A DNA stretch of 64,000 bases from Paracoccaceae bacterium (GTDB lineage: Bacteria; Pseudomonadota; Alphaproteobacteria; Rhodobacterales; Rhodobacteraceae), in assembly GCA_024742405.1 (NCBI GenBank), contig JANSYP010000001.1, forward strand, positions 124,001 to 188,000, read 5' to 3'. Positions 8,517 through 25,774 of this stretch are shown here, one piece after another (the first letter of the stretch is position 1; the number at the start of each line of letters is the position of its first letter). The position numbers and the translations under genes were made by a program. The notes below the pieces were generated by a model. The model had not been told where the DNA came from and did no database searches. It worked only from the letters and a program-made list of their open reading frames with translations.

Positions 8517-9344
8517 CTAACCTGAGGTCGCGAGTAGGCGCGCGCCTTGATGAGGGATTTTCAGATTGCAGCGACGCAGCGCCTCGAGAGGGTCTGCCGT
8601 GGCAAAGTCTGCACCTGTCATAGCGGCGATGTCCGAACCTTCGTCTATTGCGGCGCCGCCGACGACAACCGGGACCGCCCATCCCGCGCGACCGCGCATA
8701 CTCTCGACGAATCCGCCGAGAGATTCAAGTCTTTCCGTTCTTGAAGTTGACACTCTTGAAGTTGACACCATTACGATATCGAACCCCCGAGATGCGATCA
8801 GCGTCAGGACATCGCCATCGGTCTGTCCGACCGACATGTTCACTCCGACCCCAGCGCGCCGAAGCTGCTGGGTGGCGACCATCGCGCCGAGCGTGTGGTG
8901 CTCCTCATCGCGCACAACCATGAGCACCTGGGGCGCCATCGGGTCGCTGGCGTGGGATGGGGTCGTGCGTCTGACGAGATCCCGCAATAGCCCCTGGAGC
9001 CGTGCGGATCCAATCGTGACCTCTGCAAAACCCATCCCGTCGCGACACCAGGCCTCGCCCATCCGACGCGCGGCGTGGGGGATGTAGATGTCGATCAGAT
9101 CATCGATGGCAACGCCATCCTTGATCAGCTTCGCGACCGCGCGATCGCGCTTCGCATCGTCGCGCTCGCACACGGACGAAATCAACCTGTCGACCAGCGC
9201 GTCTTCCAGTGTGCCTTTCGGCGCGGCAGAATCGCTCGGAGTCCGGGCCGCGAGAACCGACAACACGTTGCCCGCCAGAGCCTCAACTTGTTCCGGGCCG
9301 GGTCTGCTTGTGTCGTAACTCTGCCGAGTCTGGTGTTCGGTCAT
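8517..9344 (-). CDS. ppaA: PpaA/AerR, cobalamin-binding antirepressor of PpsR
   Basis: The protein has 275 residues. AerR/PpaA binds cobalamin and modulates PpsR/CrtJ. The N-terminal half is helical (B12-binding-2 type). The Rossmann-like B12 domain starts at about residue 140 with VLMVVRDEEHHTLGAM, where the DEEHHTLG motif holds the likely axial histidine, and ends with VPVVVGGAAIDEG. The ATG at 9344 is preferred over an upstream GTG at 9356. The B12 domain contains a duplicated pentapeptide (VSTSRVSTSR) encoded by a 15-bp tandem repeat. It is divergent from bchF across a spacer with two PpsR palindromes, so it is probably itself under PpsR control. Confidence 0.92.
   Translation of the reverse strand: MTEHQTRQSYDTSRPGPEQVEALAGNVLSVLAARTPSDSAAPKGTLEDALVDRLISSVCERDDAKRDRAVAKLIKDGVAIDDLIDIYIPHAARRMGEAWCRDGMGFAEVTIGSARLQGLLRDLVRRTTPSHASDPMAPQVLMVVRDEEHHTLGAMVATQQLRRAGVGVNMSVGQTDGDVLTLIASRGFDIVMVSTSRVSTSRTERLESLGGFVESMRGRAGWAVPVVVGGAAIDEGSDIAAMTGADFATADPLEALRRCNLKIPHQGARLLATSG
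8740..8769. repeat. 15-bp tandem duplication inside ppaA
   Basis: Two adjacent copies of CTTGAAGTTGACAC(T/C) at 8740-8754 and 8755-8769 differ only in the last base. The repeat is in frame and duplicates the residues VSTSR in the cobalamin-binding domain of PpaA. Confidence 0.9.
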
Positions 9345-9448
9345 TGGCTCGTACACCTTTCAAGGGACCCCGTGTATTCGGGATCAGATGGGAAGGCCCC
9401 GCTCCGGTCCGGAGAGGTAGTGTAAACAGTCTGCGAGTCGGCTGAGAA

Positions 9449-9466
9449 TGTCAAAGAAAATTGACA
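9449..9466. promoter_or_regulatory. PpsR/CrtJ operator palindrome (ppaA side)
   Basis: TGTCAAAGAAAATTGACA fits TGTC-N10-GACA perfectly. It lies 105 bp upstream of the ppaA start in the divergent ppaA/bchF spacer. Confidence 0.85.
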
Positions 9467-9593
9467 CCAGCGGAATTCGTTCGGACCCCCTGGTCGTTGC
9501 GAGCCGGTAAAACCCCATGTTCTGTTGGAGGTTTCGGCCTCAAGCGCGCCACAGCCTTCCGTTTCTCTCGGGCTTCAGTGTCAACCTGAAAGT

Positions 9594-9611
9594 TGTAAGT
9601 TTGAGTTGACA
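9594..9611. promoter_or_regulatory. PpsR/CrtJ operator palindrome (bchF side)
   Basis: TGTAAGTTTGAGTTGACA fits TGT-N12-ACA and lies 54 bp upstream of bchF. A further TGTCAAC at 9579-9585 forms an inverted pair with the GTTGACA at 9605-9611, adding another half-site. The centres of this site and the 9449 site are 145 bp apart, so a DNA loop is possible. Confidence 0.85.
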
Positions 9612-9665
9612 CTTTCTCCCTTCGCTTGCAATCTTCGTTCATCGGCGCGGTCAGGGAGTCGCTGA

Positions 9666-17692
<8,027 letters not shown>

Positions 17693-17693
<1 letters not shown>

Positions 17694-18385
17694 TGGCGCT
17701 TGATACGGCGACATACGGCGATACGAGGGCACGGGTCGAAGACTATTTCGACCGTACCGCGACCAAGACCTGGGAGGCGTTGACGTCGGACGCGCCGGTC
17801 AGCCGCGTGCGCCGCACGGTGCGCGCGGGGCGCGACCGGATGCGGAACGTCATGCTGTCCTGCCTTCCATCCGATCTGAGCGGTGCGCGGGTGTTGGATG
17901 CCGGTTGCGGGGCCGGGCAGATGACGGCGGAACTCGCGGCGCGCGGCGCCGATGTTGTGGCGGTCGACATTTCGCCCTCGCTGGTGGAGATCGCGCAGAC
18001 CCGCTTGCCCGAACATCTCCGCCACCGGGTCACTTTCGCGTCCGGTGACATGCTCGATCCGGCGCACGGACGCTTCGACTACGCCGTCGCGATGGACAGC
18101 TTGATCTACTACACCGCGCCCGACATCGCCGATGCGCTGGCGCGCCTCGGGCAGAACTGCACGCAGTCCGTCGTGTTCACGGTCGCGCCCCGCACGCCGT
18201 TCCTGATGGCGTTCTGGCTCGCTGGTAAGGCCTTCCCGCGCTCCGACCGCTCGCCGGTCATGATCCCCCACGCCGCCGAGCATCTCGACGCCCATGCCGA
18301 TGGCCCGGTGCGCCGCGTCGAACGTGTGACAAGTGGATTTTATATCTCCGAATGCCTGGAACACCGGGCAGGAGGCGCCGCATGA
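17693..18385 (+). CDS. bchM: magnesium-protoporphyrin IX O-methyltransferase
   Basis: The protein has 230 residues. It transfers methyl from S-adenosylmethionine to the C13 propionate of Mg-protoporphyrin. It has the class I motif VLDAGCGAGQMTAEL and motif II region VAVDISPSLVEIA. The ATG at 17693 overlaps the TGA of bchL (TGATG); a TTG one codon upstream is not needed. It ends in an ATGA overlap with lhaA. Confidence 0.96.
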
Positions 18386-19842
18386 TCGTTACCCGCGGCA
18401 TGGTCAAGAGCATCTCGACCAACTGGCTGCCTTTTTCGAACGCGGCGTCGGATGGTTTGCCCATGGGCCAGTTGCTGCGGCTGTCGCTGTTTCAGGTGTC
18501 GGTCGGTATGGCCTCTGTGATGCTGCTCGGCACGCTGAACCGGGTGATGATTGTCGAGCTCGGGATTGCCGCGACGCTGGTCGCGCTGATGGTGGCGCTG
18601 CCGGTCCTGGTCGCGCCTTTCCGCGCGCTGCTGGGGTTCCGGTCGGACACCTACCGCTCGGCCATCGGGTGGAAGCGCATTCCCTATCTTTGGTTCGGAT
18701 CGCTCTGGCAGATGGGCGGGCTGGCGATCATGCCGTTCGCGCTGATCGTGCTGTCGGGCGATCAGGTGATGGGTCCGGCTTGGGCCGGTGAGGTTCTGGC
18801 CGCGCTCGCATTCCTGATGACCGGCCTGGGCCTGCACATGACCCAGACCGCCGGCCTGGCGCTGGCGAGCGACCGCGCGACGGACGAAACCCGCCCGCAG
18901 GTCGTGTCGCTTCTGTATGTGATGTTTCTGGTGGGCATGGGCGCGTCGGCGCTGATCTTGGGCTGGCTGCTGGCCGATTTCTCCCAGCTGCGTCTGATCC
19001 AGGTGGTGCAGGGCACGGCGGTGGCGACGATGCTGCTCAACCTTGTCGCGCTCTGGCGCCAGGAACCCGTGAAGCCGATGAGCCGCGCCGAGCGCGAGGC
19101 CCCCAAGCCCGCCTTCCGCGATGCCTGGGCTGATCTGATGTCCGGCGGCAATGCCGGACGGCTGCTCGCAGTCGTGTTCCTCGGGACGATGGCCTTCAAC
19201 ATGCAGGATGTGCTGCTGGAGCCCTATGGCGGTGAGGTTCTGGGCCTGTCGGTGTCGGCCACGACTTACCTGACCGCGCTCTGGGCCGCCGGAGCGCTGG
19301 CGGGATTCGTGCTCGCCGGCCGCTGGTTGGCGCGCGGTATGAATCCCTATCGCAGCGCGTCGCGCGGCCTGCTGGTCGGTCTCGCGGCATTCTCGGCCGT
19401 GATCTTTGCCGACCCGATGGGCAGCCCCGCGCTCTTCTTTGCCGGGGCCGGGCTGATCGGCTTTGGCGGCGGGCTCTTTGCCGTGGCCACACTGATGGCC
19501 GCGATGACGATGCCGGCCGGAGGATTGGCCGGACGGGGCCTCGCGCTCGGCGCCTGGGGTGCTGCGCAGGCCACGGCGGCGGGCGTCTCCATCGCGCTAG
19601 GCGGGGCGCTCCGCGATGCGGTCAATGCGCTGGCGCTTTCGGGGTCGCTGGGCGAGGCGATGTCCACCGCATCGGCCGGTTATTCCGTCGTTTATCATGT
19701 CGAGATCGGGTTGCTCTTCGTCACCCTGATCGCGCTCGGCCCGCTCGTACGGACCGGCGCTTCCCTGCAAACGCCCCCGACGGGGGACAATCCCGGCAAA
19801 TTCGGCCCGACCAAGATCGGTCTTGCCGACTTCCCAACGTGA
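18382..19842 (+). CDS. lhaA: light-harvesting 1 assembly protein LhaA (PucC family)
   Basis: The protein has 486 residues with about 12 membrane helices. LhaA is needed for LH1 assembly in Rhodobacter. PucC-family features include MLLGTLNRVMIVELGI, FRALLGFRSDTYRSAIGWKRIPYLWFGS and TMAFNMQDVLLEPYGGEVLGLSV. The ATG at 18382 was chosen because it overlaps the bchM stop and follows CAGGAGG; an in-frame ATG at 18352 lies inside bchM. It is upstream of puhA, the order seen in Rhodobacter, where puhA transcription also starts inside this gene. Confidence 0.94.
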   Translation: MIVTRGMVKSISTNWLPFSNAASDGLPMGQLLRLSLFQVSVGMASVMLLGTLNRVMIVELGIAATLVALMVALPVLVAPFRALLGFRSDTYRSAIGWKRIPYLWFGSLWQMGGLAIMPFALIVLSGDQVMGPAWAGEVLAALAFLMTGLGLHMTQTAGLALASDRATDETRPQVVSLLYVMFLVGMGASALILGWLLADFSQLRLIQVVQGTAVATMLLNLVALWRQEPVKPMSRAEREAPKPAFRDAWADLMSGGNAGRLLAVVFLGTMAFNMQDVLLEPYGGEVLGLSVSATTYLTALWAAGALAGFVLAGRWLARGMNPYRSASRGLLVGLAAFSAVIFADPMGSPALFFAGAGLIGFGGGLFAVATLMAAMTMPAGGLAGRGLALGAWGAAQATAAGVSIALGGALRDAVNALALSGSLGEAMSTASAGYSVVYHVEIGLLFVTLIALGPLVRTGASLQTPPTGDNPGKFGPTKIGLADFPT

Positions 19843-19859
19843 CACGGAGGTAACCCATC

Positions 19860-20624
19860 ATGGTTGGTGTAGAATTCTTTGGAAATTTCGATCTGGCCAG
19901 TGCCGCGATCTGGCTTTTCTGGCTCTTCTTTGCACTGCTGATCTACTATCTGCAGACCGAAAACATGCGCGAAGGCTATCCGCTGGAGGATGATGACGGC
20001 AACCCGGCGGCTAACCAGGGGCCGTTCCCGGTGCCGTCGCCCAAGACCATGATCCTTCCCCATGGCCGCGGTGAGGTCACCGTACCCAATGGTGAAAAGG
20101 AAAACCGCGAGGTTGCGCTGAAACGCTCCGGCCCCGCCGGACAGCCCTTCATCCCGACCGGCGATCCAATGGCCGATGGCGTGGGCCCGGCGTCCTGGGC
20201 GCCGCGGCGCGACGTTCCCGAACTGGACGGCAAGGGCCATCCCAAGATCCTGCCCATGGCCAAGCTCGATGAGTTCCGGGTCTCCGCCGGGCGCGATCCG
20301 CGCGGGCTGGACGTGATCGCTGCCGATGGCGTGAGCGTCGGCAAGATCAGCGACATGTGGGTCGACGAGGCCGAACAGCTGGTCCGCTATCTGGAGATCG
20401 AACTGGACGGCGACCATGGTACCGGCAAGATCCTCTGCCCGATGACGCTGACCCGGATCCGCAGCAAGGGCGTGCTCATCCATGCGCTGCAGGCCGACCA
20501 GTTTGCCGGTGTGCCGAAGCACAAGTCCGACGCTCAGGTGACCATGCTCGAGGAAGAGAAAATCTCCGGCTACTTCGCCGGCGGCAAGCTCTGGGCCGGT
20601 GACCGGGCCAACCCCGTCATATAA
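19860..20624 (+). CDS. puhA: photosynthetic reaction centre H subunit
   Basis: The protein has 254 residues. It caps the cytoplasmic side of the L-M core and shapes the proton path to QB. It has one N-terminal membrane helix (about 12-32, IWLFWLFFALLIYYLQTENMREGYPLE) and a cytoplasmic PRC-barrel domain (KISDMWVDEAEQLVRYLEIEL). The length and sequence fit RC-H. A GGAGG site precedes the ATG. pufL and pufM are not in the window. Confidence 0.97.
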   Translation: MVGVEFFGNFDLASAAIWLFWLFFALLIYYLQTENMREGYPLEDDDGNPAANQGPFPVPSPKTMILPHGRGEVTVPNGEKENREVALKRSGPAGQPFIPTGDPMADGVGPASWAPRRDVPELDGKGHPKILPMAKLDEFRVSAGRDPRGLDVIAADGVSVGKISDMWVDEAEQLVRYLEIELDGDHGTGKILCPMTLTRIRSKGVLIHALQADQFAGVPKHKSDAQVTMLEEEKISGYFAGGKLWAGDRANPVI

Positions 20625-20643
20625 GCTGCGAAAGGTCAGACCA

Positions 20644-21324
20644 ATGTCCCACGACGATTTCGCTTTCGAGCCGAAGCGCGGCCTTCCCGGTCCGCTCCCG
20701 CCGGGCGAAGAGATCCTGTGGCAAGGCGCGCCCGACCCGCGTGCCCTGCTGCGCGAGGCTTTCGGTTTGCGCTGGATCCTGATCTATTTCGGCGCGATCT
20801 CTGTCTGGCGGATCGCCGCCAGCGCGACGGAAATGGCGATCGGCCCTGCGATCCTGACAGCGCTGCCCTTTGCGCTGCTCTGCGCAGCGGCGGTCGTCCT
20901 GCTCTACGGCCTGTCGTGGGTGATGGCGCGCGCCACCGTCTACACTATCACCACCGAGCGCGTTCTGATGCGCGTCGGAGCCGCGCTGACGGTGACGTTT
21001 AACATCCCGTTCCGCTGGATCGGCAACGCGAATATGGACCTGCGCTCCGATGGCACCGGCACCATCGCGCTGCAGACCACCGGTGACAGCAAGATCAGCT
21101 ATCTCGTCGCCTGGCCCCATGTACGGCCCTGGCGCATGGGGCAGACCGAACCGGCCCTGCGCTGCATCCCCGACGCCGAAAAGGTCGCTGCGATCCTGCG
21201 CGAAGCCGCCGAAGACCGGCTTGCCCGGCCCGAGGTCATGGCAGGCCCCGTCGACGCGCCGCGCTCCGCGGCGGCGTCCCCGTCCACTGTGCCGGCGCAC
21301 ACCGCCGCCATACCCGCCGAATAG
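20644..21324 (+). CDS. puhB: photosynthetic complex assembly protein PuhB
   Basis: The protein has 226 residues. PuhB helps reaction-centre assembly in R. capsulatus. It has a short soluble N terminus (LPGPLPPGEEILWQGAPD) and three hydrophobic segments with PH-like domain sequence (TVYTITTERVLMRVGAAL). The C terminus is Pro/Ala rich. The start is ATG 20644 (MSHDDFAFEP) after AAAGGTCAG; the frame opens earlier, inside puhA. It lies 19 bp after puhA. Confidence 0.93.
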   Translation: MSHDDFAFEPKRGLPGPLPPGEEILWQGAPDPRALLREAFGLRWILIYFGAISVWRIAASATEMAIGPAILTALPFALLCAAAVVLLYGLSWVMARATVYTITTERVLMRVGAALTVTFNIPFRWIGNANMDLRSDGTGTIALQTTGDSKISYLVAWPHVRPWRMGQTEPALRCIPDAEKVAAILREAAEDRLARPEVMAGPVDAPRSAAASPSTVPAHTAAIPAE

Positions 21325-21337
21325 GGAGACGATCTCC

Positions 21338-21805
21338 ATGTCCGACCAGACCCACGGCCACGAACTGCTCAAACGGCGTGACCGGGAAATGATCCCCACC
21401 CGCCTGCTGATCGCGATGGGCGCGCTCGCGCTTTCGGCGCTGGCCCTGACCACCTACGCACGTGTAACCGACCGGCCGCTCGTCGGTGTGCCCCACGCCG
21501 CCGAGGTGACCGACAGCCGCTCGCTGATCCTGGATGGCAACCGCTATGGCGAGGTCATCGTGCGCGACGGCGACGGCATCGTGCTGATGGATCTCGACGC
21601 GTCCGAGGCCGGGTTTATCTCGGTGATCTGGCGCGGACTGGATCGCAAGCGGATGCTCACGGGCACCGATCCGCTCGCGCCCGTCAATCTGGTCGAATAC
21701 GCCAACGGGCGTCTTTCGATCCAGGACCCCGCAACCGGCTGGTCGGCGGAGCTCGCCAGTTTCGGGGCGCTCAACGAAGCCGCCTTCGCCCAACTTCTCG
21801 ACTAA
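21338..21805 (+). CDS. puhC: photosynthetic complex assembly protein PuhC
   Basis: The protein has 155 residues with one N-terminal membrane helix (about 22-42, IPTRLLIAMGALALSALALTTYARV) and a periplasmic domain. The domain has SLILDGNRYGEVIVRDGDG, typical of PuhC, which supports RC-LH1 organisation. The ATG at 21338 follows AATAGGGAG; the longer open frame overlaps puhB. It lies 13 bp after puhB. Confidence 0.93.
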   Translation: MSDQTHGHELLKRRDREMIPTRLLIAMGALALSALALTTYARVTDRPLVGVPHAAEVTDSRSLILDGNRYGEVIVRDGDGIVLMDLDASEAGFISVIWRGLDRKRMLTGTDPLAPVNLVEYANGRLSIQDPATGWSAELASFGALNEAAFAQLLD

Positions 21806-21865
21806 GAATTCACCTCGGTGCGGGTTAGCCAGCCGCACCCCGAACACTCAGAAGGGAACCGAAAA

Positions 21866-22162
21866 ATGGGATTGTTCACACGGGAGAGAGAGACCGCGCC
21901 CTGCACGGTCGAGATCTCCCATAAGTTCGAAAGCCTGCATGCCCACGTGCGCTTCAACAACGGCGCCACCGTCTACCCGGGCGACGAAGTACAGGTCGAG
22001 GGCCCCGAAATCATGGCGCCCTACGGCGAGATCGTATCCGAGGACCGCACCGCCACCATCATCCGCGCCAGCGCCGTCGAGCGCCTGTGGACCCGTATGA
22101 CCGGTGACTTCGAGGTAATGGAACTCTGCGAGTTCTCCTTCTCCGAAGAGGTGACGCTATGA
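21866..22162 (+). CDS. bciE: BciE-type auxiliary subunit of the aerobic cyclase
   Basis: The protein has 98 residues and no membrane segment. It starts MGLFTRERETAPCTVEISHK and contains a small beta-rich region (VRFNNGATVYPGDEVQVEG). Its ATGA overlap with acsF matches the small gene described immediately upstream of acsF in R. sphaeroides, whose product BciE is required for activity of the alphaproteobacterial AcsF. The identification rests on position, size and recollection of that family, not on a search. The ATG at 21866 follows GAAGGGAACC; the ORF opens a little earlier. Confidence 0.8.
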   Translation: MGLFTRERETAPCTVEISHKFESLHAHVRFNNGATVYPGDEVQVEGPEIMAPYGEIVSEDRTATIIRASAVERLWTRMTGDFEVMELCEFSFSEEVTL

Positions 22163-23286
22163 ACGCCCCGACACGCCCCCACACCGCCGACGCAACCACC
22201 GTCGAGGAAGGCCTCGCGATCCAGGAGGAGCAGGCCAAGTTCGACAGCGAGGCCGCCACCGCCGTCGCTATGCAGAACACGCTGCTGACCCCGCGCTTCT
22301 ATACCACCGATTTCGATGAGCTCGACGCGATCGACGTCAGTTCCCTCCGCGAGACCTGGGACGTGCTGATCGACGAGATGGTCAGCGACCCCAACAAGGG
22401 GCATTTCCGCAAGAACGAGGACTGGGACAAAGTCGACTGGGACGGGATGGACCCCGAACTCAAGAAGGAGTTCATCGATTTCCTGATCTCATCTTGCACG
22501 GCCGAGTTTTCGGGCTGCGTACTCTATAAGGAGATGAAGCGGCGCGGCGCCAACAAGGACATCACGCAGCTCTTCCAACTGATGGCGCGGGACGAGGCAC
22601 GCCATGCGGGCTTCATCAACGATGCCCTGCGCGAGGTCGGCGTGGCGGTCAATCTGGGCTTCCTGACCCAGAAGAAGAAATACACCTACTTCCGGCCGAA
22701 GTTCATCTACTATGCGACCTATCTATCTGAAAAGATTGGATATGCGCGCTATATCACGATCTTCCGCCATCTCGAGGCGCACCCCGAGCACCGGTTCCAC
22801 CCGATCTTCAAGTGGTTCCAGGAATGGTGCAACGACGAGTTCCGCCACGGCGAGGCCTTCGCGCTCCTGATGAAGACCGATCCCAAGCTGACCAAGGGCG
22901 GCAACGAATACTGGATCAAGTTCTTCCTCACGGCGGTCTACGGCACGATGTATGTGCGCGACCACCAGCGCCCGGCCTTCCACGAGGCGCTCGGCGTCGA
23001 TACCGACTGGTACGGGCAGGAGGTTTTCCGCAAGACCTCCGAGATCTCCAAGCAGATCTTCCCCTTCACGCTCGATATCGACCATCCGCGCTGGATGAAG
23101 AACCTCAAGCGGCTGGAAAAGGCCTCGCGGGATATCGATGCGGCCAAGAAGGCCGGCGGCATCGGCGGGTTCTTCGGCAAGACCTGGGGCGGCATGCGCG
23201 CCGCGGCGGCATTCGTGAGCCTCTACACGATCCCCGCAATCCGCCATGAGGTGCCCGAAGATCCGCGCCTGGAGCCCTCCTACTGA
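22159..23286 (+). CDS. acsF: oxygen-dependent Mg-protoporphyrin IX monomethyl ester cyclase
   Basis: The protein has 375 residues. This di-iron enzyme forms ring E using O2, giving protochlorophyllide. Two ferritin-like iron motifs are visible, ARDEARHAGF (about 140) and CNDEFRHGEAF (about 232). The anaerobic B12-radical alternative bchE is not in the window, which fits an aerobic phototroph. It is translationally coupled to bciE. Confidence 0.97.
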   Translation: MNAPTRPHTADATTVEEGLAIQEEQAKFDSEAATAVAMQNTLLTPRFYTTDFDELDAIDVSSLRETWDVLIDEMVSDPNKGHFRKNEDWDKVDWDGMDPELKKEFIDFLISSCTAEFSGCVLYKEMKRRGANKDITQLFQLMARDEARHAGFINDALREVGVAVNLGFLTQKKKYTYFRPKFIYYATYLSEKIGYARYITIFRHLEAHPEHRFHPIFKWFQEWCNDEFRHGEAFALLMKTDPKLTKGGNEYWIKFFLTAVYGTMYVRDHQRPAFHEALGVDTDWYGQEVFRKTSEISKQIFPFTLDIDHPRWMKNLKRLEKASRDIDAAKKAGGIGGFFGKTWGGMRAAAAFVSLYTIPAIRHEVPEDPRLEPSY

Positions 23287-23410
23287 TGGGATTGGCCCCT
23301 CCGCATAAGGCCGGCGTCACGCCGGCACAACGTCGGCGGACCTCGCCGGCGTTCCGCGTCGCCGCGTGCGGCACGGGGTCGGGGCATGGCACAATCCGCG
23401 GGGGCATCCG

Positions 23411-24199
23411 ATGAGTTCGCCTTGGATAGCCGCCGCGATCGCGCTGTTCCTATGGTGGTTTTCCACCGGGGTGATCCTGTGCCGGGTGCGCCTTGCGGAC
23501 CGGGCCGGCGGCGGCGCCCATCTGCGCTCGTTTTTCTGGAGCCTGCCGTTTCTGGTACTCGGGCTCTGGGGCCTCGTGGAAACCGCCCAGGACGCCAGCG
23601 TTTTGGGTGTGTATCTGGCGTTTCTGTCGGCGCTGGCGGTCTGGGGCTGGATTGAGCTGGCGTTCCTCTCGGGCCAGATCACCGGGCCGAACCGCGCGCC
23701 CTGTCCGGACGACGCGCCGGAATGGAAACGCTTCCTGCGCGCCTGGGGCACCATCGCCTATCACGAACTGGCGCTTGTGGCCGTGCTGACGCTGCTGGTC
23801 TACGAGGTCTGGCGCGAGCCCAATCCCTTCGGTCTCTACACCTTTGCGCTTCTTTTCTTTGCGCGCATCTCGGCCAAGCTGAACCTTTTCTACGGCGTGC
23901 CGCGGATCAATACGGAGTTTCTGCCGTCCCCGCTGCGCCACCTGCCGAGCCATTTCCGCCGCCGCACGATGAACCGGTTCTTTCCGGTCTCGGTCTCGCT
24001 TTTGACGATTGCCAGCGGCTTCTGGATCGAACGCATGTTCACCGCGGGCGACCCAGCCCAGGCCGTGGGCTTTGCCCTCGTCGCCGCGCTCAGCCTTCTG
24101 GCGCTGCTGGAGCACTGGTTCATGGTGTTGCCGCTGCCGGATGCAAAACTTTGGCGCTGGATGCTGCCCGCGCCCAAACCTACAACAAAGACGCTATGA
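23411..24199 (+). CDS. puhE: PuhE-type membrane protein
   Basis: The protein has 262 residues and about seven hydrophobic segments. It corresponds to R. capsulatus orf274/PuhE (DUF3623), which influences bacteriochlorophyll production and reaction-centre assembly. Conserved segments are [10 protein letters not shown] and [20 protein letters not shown]. The start ATG 23411 ([10 protein letters not shown]) is preferred; earlier in-frame sequence is Arg/Gly rich and not hydrophobic. A 124-bp gap separates it from acsF. Confidence 0.92.
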   Translation: MSSPWIAAAIALFLWWFSTGVILCRVRLADRAGGGAHLRSFFWSLPFLVLGLWGLVETAQDASVLGVYLAFLSALAVWGWIELAFLSGQITGPNRAPCPDDAPEWKRFLRAWGTIAYHELALVAVLTLLVYEVWREPNPFGLYTFALLFFARISAKLNLFYGVPRINTEFLPSPLRHLPSHFRRRTMNRFFPVSVSLLTIASGFWIERMFTAGDPAQAVGFALVAALSLLALLEHWFMVLPLPDAKLWRWMLPAPKPTTKTL

Positions 24200-24213
24200 C
24201 TAGGGAGCCAACC

Positions 24214-25428
24214 ATGGATTACGACGCGCTGTTCCGCGAGCAACTCGACGCCCTCAAATCCGAGGGCAATTACCGGGTCTTTGCCGAGCTGGAACGCCGT
24301 CGCGGCCAGTTTCCAAAGGCTGGCAACCACACCGACGAAGGTGTGAACGAGGTGACAGTCTGGTGCTCCAACGACTATCTCGGGATGGGGCAGCACCCCG
24401 CCGTGGTTCAGGCGATGAAGGACGCCGTGGAGTCCTGCGGCACCGGCGCCGGGGGCACGCGCAACATCTCTGGCACCAACCACCACCACCTGCTGCTGGA
24501 GGCCGAGTTGGCTGATCTCCACGGCAAGGAGGCAGCGCTGCTCTTCACCTCCGGCTACGTGTCGAACTGGGCCGCGCTCTCGACCCTGGGCAGCCGGCTG
24601 AAGAACTCCGTGATCCTGAGCGACGAGCTCAACCACGCCTCGATGATCGAGGGCATCCGCCATTCCCGCGCGGACAAGGTGCTGTGGAAGCATAACGATG
24701 CCGAGGACCTCGACAGGAAGCTGTCGCGGATCGACCCCGACCGGCCGAAGATCGTGGCGTTCGAGAGCGTCTATTCCATGGATGGCGATATCTGTCCCAT
24801 GGAAGAGATCGTCGAAGTGTCCGAAAAACACGGCGCACTGACCTATCTCGACGAGGTCCACGCCGTGGGGCTTTATGGCCCGCGCGGCGGCGGGGTGTCA
24901 GAGCGCGAGGGGTTGGCCCATCGGATCGACCTGATCGAGGGCACGCTGGGCAAGGCTTACGGCGTGATGGGCGGTTACATCACCGGATCGGATGCGCTTT
25001 GCGATTTCATCCGCTCTTTTGCCTCGGGCTTCATCTTTACCACCGCGCTGCCGCCGGCGGTGGCCGCGGCGGCCACGGCCTCCATCGCCCATCTCAAGCA
25101 ATCGTCGTTCGAGCGGATGAAGCAGCGCCGGCAGGTGGCGCGGCTGCGCGCGAAGCTCGACGCTCTGGGCATCCCGCATCTGGACAATCCCAGCCACATC
25201 ATCCCGGTGATGATCGGCGATCCGGTGAAATGCCGCCAGCTCAGCGACTGGCTAATGGATCAGTTCGGCATCTATGTGCAGCCGATCAACTACCCGACCG
25301 TGCCCAAGGGAACCGAGCGGCTGAGGATCACGCCCTCGCCGCTCCATAGCGATGCCGATATCGATCATCTGGTCATGGCGCTGGAAAGCCTCTGGAAGCA
25401 GTGCGCGCTCGCGCGGGCGGTCGCTTGA
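24214..25428 (+). CDS. hemA: 5-aminolevulinate synthase
   Basis: The protein has 404 residues. It condenses glycine and succinyl-CoA with PLP, the first step of tetrapyrrole synthesis in alphaproteobacteria. Motifs include [38 protein letters not shown], and the PLP lysine in EGTLGKAYG. The start is ATG 24214 ([10 protein letters not shown]) after AGGGAGCC. Location at the end of the bchF-puhE superoperon couples precursor supply to pigment synthesis. Confidence 0.97.
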   Translation: MDYDALFREQLDALKSEGNYRVFAELERRRGQFPKAGNHTDEGVNEVTVWCSNDYLGMGQHPAVVQAMKDAVESCGTGAGGTRNISGTNHHHLLLEAELADLHGKEAALLFTSGYVSNWAALSTLGSRLKNSVILSDELNHASMIEGIRHSRADKVLWKHNDAEDLDRKLSRIDPDRPKIVAFESVYSMDGDICPMEEIVEVSEKHGALTYLDEVHAVGLYGPRGGGVSEREGLAHRIDLIEGTLGKAYGVMGGYITGSDALCDFIRSFASGFIFTTALPPAVAAAATASIAHLKQSSFERMKQRRQVARLRAKLDALGIPHLDNPSHIIPVMIGDPVKCRQLSDWLMDQFGIYVQPINYPTVPKGTERLRITPSPLHSDADIDHLVMALESLWKQCALARAVA

Positions 25429-25774
25429 ACGGGTTGTCGCAGGTCCACAATGGTAAGGCCGCCGGGAGGCGCGTCGCACGCCAAACCGCGTCACCGGACG
25501 GGGCATCCCGGTTGTGCGCCGGGGCGCGGGAGATAAACACAAGTATCACACCAGTTTTTTTGTTGACCTTGAGAGCCAGCTCGGCATTTCTGCGCGCAAG
25601 GGAACCTGCGATGGCGCTGATGCGTCGCGCAGGGGTTGCCAGAGCGCCGTCGCGCATCATGTCGCGCAGCACAGTCATCGTTCGGGGGTCGCCGGATCCC
25701 GTGCGTTGGCCGAGTTGCGGCAAGCGTTGTAAAGAGAAACCGCAGCTACCAATCGAAGTGTAAGGGAGCCCGTA
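25429..25774. other. intergenic region upstream of cycA
   Basis: The 346-bp spacer holds only frame shadows. It is a likely site for an independent cycA promoter; AGGGAG at about 25763 is the cycA ribosome site. No exact TGT-N12-ACA operator is visible. A T-rich run with TTGACC near 25555-25570 could be a -35 element, without a convincing -10. Confidence 0.5.

Noticed and set aside
25401-25763. Plus-strand ORF between hemA and cycA
   Set aside because: It overlaps the end of hemA, has Arg-rich shadow composition and no family or ribosome site.
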